From the NCBI RefSeq assembly GCF_000466385.1, contig NZ_KE952751.1, forward strand, positions 1 through 42,050: a stretch of 42,050 nucleotides of DNA. The letters are read 5' to 3'. The translations under genes were made by a program, and so were the position numbers. Below, piece by piece: positions 36,950 to 42,050 of this stretch. Each line of letters opens with the position of its first letter. The first letter of the stretch is position 1. Source of the stretch: Aneurinibacillus aneurinilyticus ATCC 12856 (GTDB lineage Bacteria; Bacillota; Bacilli; Aneurinibacillales; Aneurinibacillaceae). The notes under the pieces are model-generated. The model had not been told where the DNA came from. It worked only from the letters and a program-made list of their open reading frames with translations, and did not search any database.

Positions 36950-37232
36950 CATTTCCTGAACAAAAGCCATATACGGGTTGTTTTCTATTCATAGGAGCAG
37001 CCCTTTTTGTTTTGCAAATCATGTTCGGAAGCAAATTGTCGCCCACAGTCAGTGGATGGTTAGAAGCTTTTTCCTTTCCTTTGCCAACATGACGATTTAC
37101 ATAATTGTTGCTATTGCCCACCATAAAATGAATCTTGCTTATGGTACTTCGTACACGATAGCCGTCTGGCTTTGTTGGATTCTCAATTTGTTGTTAGCAG
37201 AATTATTCATTAGAAAAAAAGTGTTTATCTAA
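36950..37232 (+). pseudogene. Remnant of a small membrane protein gene
   Basis: Two frames each give plausible membrane segments: FIGAALFVLQIMFG with LSPTVSGWLEAFSF ends at a TGA near 37092, and then NMTIYIIVAIAHHKMN with SYTIAVWLCWILNLLLAELF continues in another frame to the stop at 37230. Joined they would make a protein of about 90 residues with three helices. There is no start codon with a ribosome site. The rest of the stretch 36939-37365 holds no other gene. Could also be a chance hydrophobic frame. Confidence 0.35.
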
Positions 37233-37365
37233 AAGTTGTTCTTACAGCTGACAAAGCGAGTAAATAAGGAGCGGATGTGCAGAAGTCTCCTGTTTGGTAT
37301 AATCGTAGAGAGCGAAGGGGGAAGGAACGTTAGCTAAAGTCTAAAATACATAAAGGAGTATCAAG

Positions 37366-39501
37366 ATGAAGACATTAGTTCTTGCTGAGAAGCCAAGCGT
37401 AGGCAGAGAGATAGCGCGTGTGCTTGGATGTAACCAAAAAAGCAAAAGTTATATCGAAGGTCCAAAATATATCGTTACCTGGGCTCTTGGCCATTTGGTC
37501 GAGTTGGCTGAGCCTGAAGATTATGATCCAAAATACAAAACATGGAAACTGGAGGATTTGCCGATTGTGCCCGATCGGATGCGGCTGAAAGTGATTCGGG
37601 AGTCGTCCCACCAATTCCGTGCTATTTCGCAGCTGGCGAAACGTAAGGATATTAAAGACTTAATTATTGCCACGGATGCCGGACGGGAAGGAGAATTGGT
37701 TGCCCGTTGGATTATGGAAATGGTGAAGTGGAAGAAACCGTTTAAACGATTGTGGATTTCATCCCAGACAGATAAAGCGATTAAGGAAGGATTCGCCAGT
37801 GTTAAAGCTGGAGAGGCATATGATAACTTGTATCAATCTGCAGTATGTCGCGCTGAAGCGGACTGGCTTATCGGATTGAACATTACACGGGCGTTAACAA
37901 GCAAGTTCAATGCACAATTGGCAGCAGGTCGTGTACAGACCCCAACGCTGTCTATGATTATCCAGCGTGAAGAAGAAATCCGTAAATTCAAACCGACAGA
38001 ATATTGGACGCTGACTGCGGATTTTGGTGCGTTCTCCGGCATGTGGCGTGCGAGAGGAAATGAGGGCAGTAGAATATTTAGAAAAGAGATTGCCCAGGAC
38101 ATTGATCGGAAAGTCGCAGGTAAGACAGGAAAAGTCACAAGCATGAAAACAAGTGAAAAAACGGAGCCGCAACCGCTCGCATACGATTTGACGGAGCTGC
38201 AACGTGATGCGAATAAACGGTACGGCTTCTCGGCAAAACACACTTCCAATGTGTTGCAGCGGTTATATGAGCAGCATAAACTGGTCACATATCCACGTAC
38301 GGACTCACGCTACTTAACGAGTGATATGGTGTCGACGCTAAAAGGCAGACTTGACAGTATCGAGGTGGGACCGTATGCACAACTCGTACGCCCGCTGCTC
38401 AAGGAGAAAGCGCTGCGTGTCACGAAGCGCATTGTGGATGATAGTAAAGTTACCGATCACCATGCAATTATACCGACTGAAGAATCTCTGCGCCTGGGCG
38501 ATTTGACGAACGATGAACGTAAGCTATATGATTTGATTGCACGTCGCTTTATCGCCCTATTTTATCCTGCGTACCGTTATGACAGTATTCAATTGACTGT
38601 AGAAGTGGCAGGAGAGTCGTTCCATGCGAAGGGTAAGGCCGTGAAAGATATAGGCTGGAAGGCAGTATACGGTGTAGAGGCTTCTTTATCTAATGAAGAA
38701 AGCGGAGAAGAGGAAGCGGCAGATCAGGTATTGCCGGTACTGCGTCAAGGGGAAGAAATAAGTGTCAAACACAGCGCTATCCAGAATCACCTGACCAAAC
38801 CGCCGCTTCGGTATACGGAGTCGGATTTGCTTGCGCGAATGGAAAAAAACAACCTTGGTACACCGGCGACCCGAGCTGATATTATTGAGAAACTGCTTCA
38901 TACGGAGACGATTGAACGTCAGAGCAATCGACTGTATCCGACTAAAAAGGGGCTTCAGCTCATCAAATTGGTGGCCAATGAGCTTCGTTCGCCGGAGCTG
39001 ACAGCCCAGTGGGAACGTCAGCTTGAAGACATCGCGCGTGGTCGGGGCGACGCTAAGCAATTTCTATCGGGTATTCGACGTCAGGCTGCAGCATTAGTAA
39101 AAGAAATTGCAACAAGTAATGTAGAATATAAACCGCACAATGTAACCGGCTCGAAATGTCCGGAGTGTGGCCAGAATTTGCGTGAAATAAAAGGAAAACG
39201 CGGAAAAACCCTCATATGTCCTGATCGGGAGTGCGGGTACCGTCGGGCAGCCGAGCATCAATTATCTAATCGTCGTTGCCCGCAGTGTAAGAAGAAAATG
39301 GAGATTCGGAGCGGAAAGGTAGGGAAATTCTTCCAATGCAAGCCGTGCAATGTGGTGGAAAAGCTTGAGAATGTGTCTGGTGGCGGAAAAGTAAATAAGC
39401 ACCAGCAAAAAGCGTTGTTGAAAAAATATAGCAGCGATGAAGGATTGACATCGAACCTGGGTGAGCTGCTAAAAGCGGCCTTGGAGCAGAATAAAAAATA
39501 A
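37366..39501 (+). CDS. topB: DNA topoisomerase III
   Basis: A 711-residue type IA topoisomerase. TOPRIM domain with LAEKPSVGREIARVLG at the start and ATDAGREGELVARWI; catalytic Tyr309 in TYPRTDSRYLT; the type IA arch region LDSIEVGPYAQLVRPLL; NNLGTPATRADIIEKL; and two C-terminal zinc-ribbon-like repeats (CPECGQNL to CPDRECGY, CPQCKKKM to CKPC). It resolves single-stranded DNA links during replication and recombination. AAAGGAG lies before ATG. Single gene, ended by the hairpin 39504-39543. Confidence 0.96.
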   Translation: MKTLVLAEKPSVGREIARVLGCNQKSKSYIEGPKYIVTWALGHLVELAEPEDYDPKYKTWKLEDLPIVPDRMRLKVIRESSHQFRAISQLAKRKDIKDLIIATDAGREGELVARWIMEMVKWKKPFKRLWISSQTDKAIKEGFASVKAGEAYDNLYQSAVCRAEADWLIGLNITRALTSKFNAQLAAGRVQTPTLSMIIQREEEIRKFKPTEYWTLTADFGAFSGMWRARGNEGSRIFRKEIAQDIDRKVAGKTGKVTSMKTSEKTEPQPLAYDLTELQRDANKRYGFSAKHTSNVLQRLYEQHKLVTYPRTDSRYLTSDMVSTLKGRLDSIEVGPYAQLVRPLLKEKALRVTKRIVDDSKVTDHHAIIPTEESLRLGDLTNDERKLYDLIARRFIALFYPAYRYDSIQLTVEVAGESFHAKGKAVKDIGWKAVYGVEASLSNEESGEEEAADQVLPVLRQGEEISVKHSAIQNHLTKPPLRYTESDLLARMEKNNLGTPATRADIIEKLLHTETIERQSNRLYPTKKGLQLIKLVANELRSPELTAQWERQLEDIARGRGDAKQFLSGIRRQAAALVKEIATSNVEYKPHNVTGSKCPECGQNLREIKGKRGKTLICPDRECGYRRAAEHQLSNRRCPQCKKKMEIRSGKVGKFFQCKPCNVVEKLENVSGGGKVNKHQQKALLKKYSSDEGLTSNLGELLKAALEQNKK

Positions 39502-39503
39502 AG

Positions 39504-39543
39504 AAGAGCCGTGTATGTTACATTTGTAGCATACACGGCTCTT
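39504..39543. terminator. Bidirectional terminator after topB
   Basis: A perfect 14-bp stem AAGAGCCGTGTATG/CATACACGGCTCTT with T-rich flanks in both directions, between topB and the convergent EamA gene. Confidence 0.9.
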
Positions 39544-39611
39544 TTCTTTTATATTTTATTGTTTATGAAGGAAGTACAGAAGCGATTTGATAAATAACAG
39601 GGAAGAAATTT

Positions 39612-40529
39612 TTAGGCCGCTTTCGTTTCTTTATCCAAAAAAGTTGTACCAAGAAGTCCTAAAACAATCATAATAGCGCCAATGATATGAAAATATGCTA
39701 GTTTTTCATGCAAAAAAACAACTCCGGCCATGATGGCGATGAATGTTGCAAGGTTGCTAAATACACTGATTTTAGAGGCTTCTATTTGAGAAAGTGCATA
39801 GTTTGATAAAAAAGATGTGATAAGAGACGATAGCACACCGAGAAAAACAATTGATATGAGAAATGTCATGTTCGTAAAAGGCTGAAAATACAGGTGTATA
39901 CTCCCGTTGACGGCATGGTGAATAAGGGAAAATAAGTTAAAGCAAAGAAAACCGATAGCTGTCATCATGTAAGTTAAATCGCTTAGCTTATATTTTTTTG
40001 TTAGTGACCTGGCTACGATATTATAGCCTGATACAGATAGTGTAGAAAAAAGAATCAATATTGTTCCCTTGAAATTAGTTGATTCAATCGCGATTCCTTG
40101 CATAGTGAAAATATAAATAACGCCTGTTACAGAGAGTACAATACATAATTTTTGCCAACGATTGGTGTGCTCTTTTAGAAAATAGGTAGCTAAAATGAGT
40201 GTGAAAATCGGTACTGTAGCTTGAATAATCCCTGCTTCTGATGAAGAGGCGTAGACTAAGCCAAACGTTTGAAAGGCAAAGAACATTGTTGGATAAAATA
40301 ACGTTAGCGGAAGGATAAGCAACATATCTCTTGGCTTTATATTTAGTTTTATCCACCCGAATACAATAGGAATCGAGGCCACGAGAAAAGCGACCGTAAA
40401 ACGATGAGCCAGTGTATTGAGAGGATCAGCAGCTAATAGAGCCAATTTTACAAAAATAAAAGAAAACCCGATAATAAAGGCGTATAATAAAGCTGCGATA
40501 TAGGCCAGTTTTTTTCTTTTAGAATCCAT
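39612..40529 (-). CDS. EamA/DMT-family transporter
   Basis: A 305-residue protein with ten hydrophobic helices in two EamA halves (FIIGFSFIFVKLALLAADPL near the N-terminus; FLGVLSSLITSFLSNYALSQ in the second half). Family members export metabolites or amino acids; the substrate is not visible. GAGGAGA precedes ATG. It is divergent from the MocR-type gene, the same layout as YcxC/YcxD in Bacillus, so the MocR protein is its likely regulator. Confidence 0.9.
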   Translation of the reverse strand: MDSKRKKLAYIAALLYAFIIGFSFIFVKLALLAADPLNTLAHRFTVAFLVASIPIVFGWIKLNIKPRDMLLILPLTLFYPTMFFAFQTFGLVYASSSEAGIIQATVPIFTLILATYFLKEHTNRWQKLCIVLSVTGVIYIFTMQGIAIESTNFKGTILILFSTLSVSGYNIVARSLTKKYKLSDLTYMMTAIGFLCFNLFSLIHHAVNGSIHLYFQPFTNMTFLISIVFLGVLSSLITSFLSNYALSQIEASKISVFSNLATFIAIMAGVVFLHEKLAYFHIIGAIMIVLGLLGTTFLDKETKAA

Positions 40530-40603
40530 TCGTATACATCTCCTCAGTTAAATGTGTAATTTCGCTGGCCAGCTTATGTTTATAGTAATAAAGCAGGATA
40601 AAA

Positions 40604-40640
40604 GGTACAATAAAAACAATAGGTATGTGTACCGGTACAA
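40604..40640. promoter_or_regulatory. Candidate MocR operator
   Basis: Two direct GGTACAA repeats (40604-40610 and 40634-40640), exactly 30 bases apart, and a 12-bp palindrome TGTACCGGTACA (40628-40639), in the intergenic region between the divergent EamA and MocR genes. Direct repeats about three helix turns apart are typical for MocR dimers. Confidence 0.5.
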
Positions 40641-40660
40641 AATAAGAAAGAAGGGAATGT

Positions 40661-41995
40661 ATGTATAAATACTTGTCCATCCTAAACGATTTAGAAAGCC
40701 TTATTTAAAGTGGGCGATATAAAGAGGGGGAAAGGCTCCCTTCTATTCGTGTGCTTGCTGAACAATATCGTTGCAGTAAGAGTACGATTATCCGGACATT
40801 TGATGAGCTAGAAAAAAAGCATATCGTATACTCATCCCCTAAAAGCGGTCATTATGTTGTAAAAAGAAAACATAAACATAATCCACACCAATCGATATTG
40901 GACTTCTCGTCTTCAGCTCCTGATCCAAGCATATTTCCGTATTTAGATTTTCAGCATTGTATTAATAAGGCAATTGATACATACCAAAATGACTTATTTA
41001 TATATGGTACCCCGAAGGGATTACCTTCACTTATTAGCGTAGTACAAAAGCAGTTGGCGAATTATCAGGTTTTTGCAGACATGGAGACTATTTTTGTTAC
41101 GTCCGGTGTTCAGCAAGCTTTAGCTTTATTGACTACAATTCCATTTCCTAACGGAAAAGAAACCATATTGATTGAGCAGCCTGGATATCATTTGTTCATA
41201 GAGTATTTGCAAACCCATAATATTCCTGTCATAGGCATTAAAAGAAGCAGCGAAGGAATCGACTTGCTGCAGTTGGAAAGATTATTTCAAACGGAAAACA
41301 TTAAGTTTTTCTATACAATGCCTAGATTTCATAATCCTTTAGGTACGTCATATTCAAAGGAAGAAAAGGAGAGAATTGCGAAATTAGCGGAAAAATATGA
41401 TGTATTTATTGTTGAAGATGACTATTTGGCAGATTTAGAGCAGGATGCAAAGGCCGATCCGATATACTCGTATGATGTTTCTGGACATGTGATTTATTTG
41501 AAAAGCTATTCGAAAATTATGTTTCCGGGGTTGCGTATCGGTATTGCTGTTATTCCCGCCAGCATAGCCGGAGCTTTTAGTACGTATAAAAAAATATTGG
41601 ATATAGACAGTTCAATGATTTCACAAGCAGCGTTAGAAATTTATATTAAAAATAAAATGTTTGAAAGACACAAACAAAAGATTCGTTCTTCCTATTTCCA
41701 TCGAACTGTATCTTTACACAATACATTGGAAAAATACGCAAAAGAGCAGGGGGATTTTTGGTGCTATACTCCTCTAAAAAACCCGTGTATTCACACATTT
41801 ATCCAACTGGATAAACGGATATCAACAAAAAAATTAACACATAGATTGAGACAAAAATCTATCATCGTGGAGACGGCAGAGCATCATTATTTAACTTCTT
41901 TTGAAAAGGAGCCACTGCTTAAGTTAAACGTTTCAAATATTACAGGACAGGATATTAAGGGAGGGATTCGGCTAATTTTGAAGGAAATATATTGA
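40661..41995 (+). pseudogene. MocR-type GntR/aminotransferase regulator, in-frame stop at 40706
   Basis: The natural start is ATG 40661 after AAGGGA, encoding MYKYLSILNDLESLI, then TAA at 40706-40708, then in the same frame SGRYKEGERLPSIRVLAEQ, the GntR helix-turn-helix (CSKSTIIRTFDELEKK) and an uninterrupted fold-type I aminotransferase-like domain (PLP Lys in LKSYSKIMFPG, about residue 290) to 41995. Only the single stop breaks it. From GTG 40751 a 414-residue product lacking the first DNA-binding helix could still be made, but there is no ribosome site near that GTG. Either a recent mutation, a readthrough gene or a base-call error. Confidence 0.75.
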
Positions 41996-41997
41996 TA

Positions 41998-42015
41998 CAA
42001 GGGTGTTGATTATCC
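41998..42015 (-). repeat. Dispersed GGATAATCAA motif, copy 4 (inverted)
   Basis: CAAGGGTGTTGATTATCC, reverse complement of GGATAATCAACACCCTTG, three bases past the MocR stop. Sixteen bases are identical to copy 3 in opposite orientation. The remaining 35 bases of the window hold no gene I can see. Confidence 0.55.
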
Positions 42016-42050
42016 GGTACGATCCAGAGTGAATCGTCACCACACCGTGC

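Overview
The window looks like a chromosome segment of a low-to-medium GC Gram-positive bacterium of the order Bacillales, probably an Aneurinibacillus/Brevibacillus-type member of the Paenibacillaceae. The basis is strong AGGAGG-type ribosome sites, TTG and GTG starts, Bacillus-type genes (KapD-like nuclease, YkpA-like ABC-F protein, an M-box Mg2+ riboswitch before an MgtA-type pump, a YcxC/YcxD-like EamA/MocR pair) and sigma-A promoters. The genus is an inference; there is no rRNA, tRNA, CRISPR array or transposase gene here.

Layout. 1-525: no convincing gene; one copy of a dispersed 33-bp repeat and a terminator. 525-5760: housekeeping and stress genes (zinc ribbon, UspA, HAD phosphatase, KapD-like exonuclease, SNase-like protein, ABC-F ATPase). 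6033-10863: accessory metabolism (cytochrome P450, signal-less BtuF-like protein, HxlR regulator, arylamine N-acetyltransferase, a frameshifted secreted protein). 10899-14091: Mg2+ locus (sigma-A promoter, M-box, 50-residue membrane peptide, second terminator, P-type ATPase). 14141-15277: SEDS (FtsW/RodA) protein.

15384-31067 is the striking part: a cyclic-nucleotide signalling and export island. It holds a Crp/Fnr regulator with an intact cyclic-nucleotide pocket and a Crp-like recognition helix, a DUF3307 membrane protein, a CHASE2 adenylate/guanylate cyclase, a secreted FecR-domain protein, a secreted NHL-repeat protein, a 942-residue fusion (cyclic-nucleotide-binding domain, polytopic SLC13-like membrane domain, periplasmic-binding-protein-like domain), a HlyD-like adaptor, a C39-peptidase ABC exporter and a second NHLM-type ABC exporter. 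Three near-palindromes TGTRR-N6-TTACA lie in its control regions. At four predicted promoters (one site serves two divergent ones) a good -10 hexamer begins exactly 37 bp from the start of the palindrome, which puts the site at -41.5, the classical class II Crp position. The inference is one cAMP-Crp-type regulon controlling regulator, cyclase, exporter and a short terminated RNA. No RiPP precursor gene is recognisable, so the cargo is unknown.

31102-42050: tandem GNAT protein, a 1.6k-residue kinase-AAA-GAF-LuxR regulator, remnant of a small membrane protein gene, topoisomerase III (topB), and a divergent EamA transporter/MocR regulator pair in which the MocR reading frame is broken by an in-frame TAA. 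The window closes with another copy of the dispersed motif.
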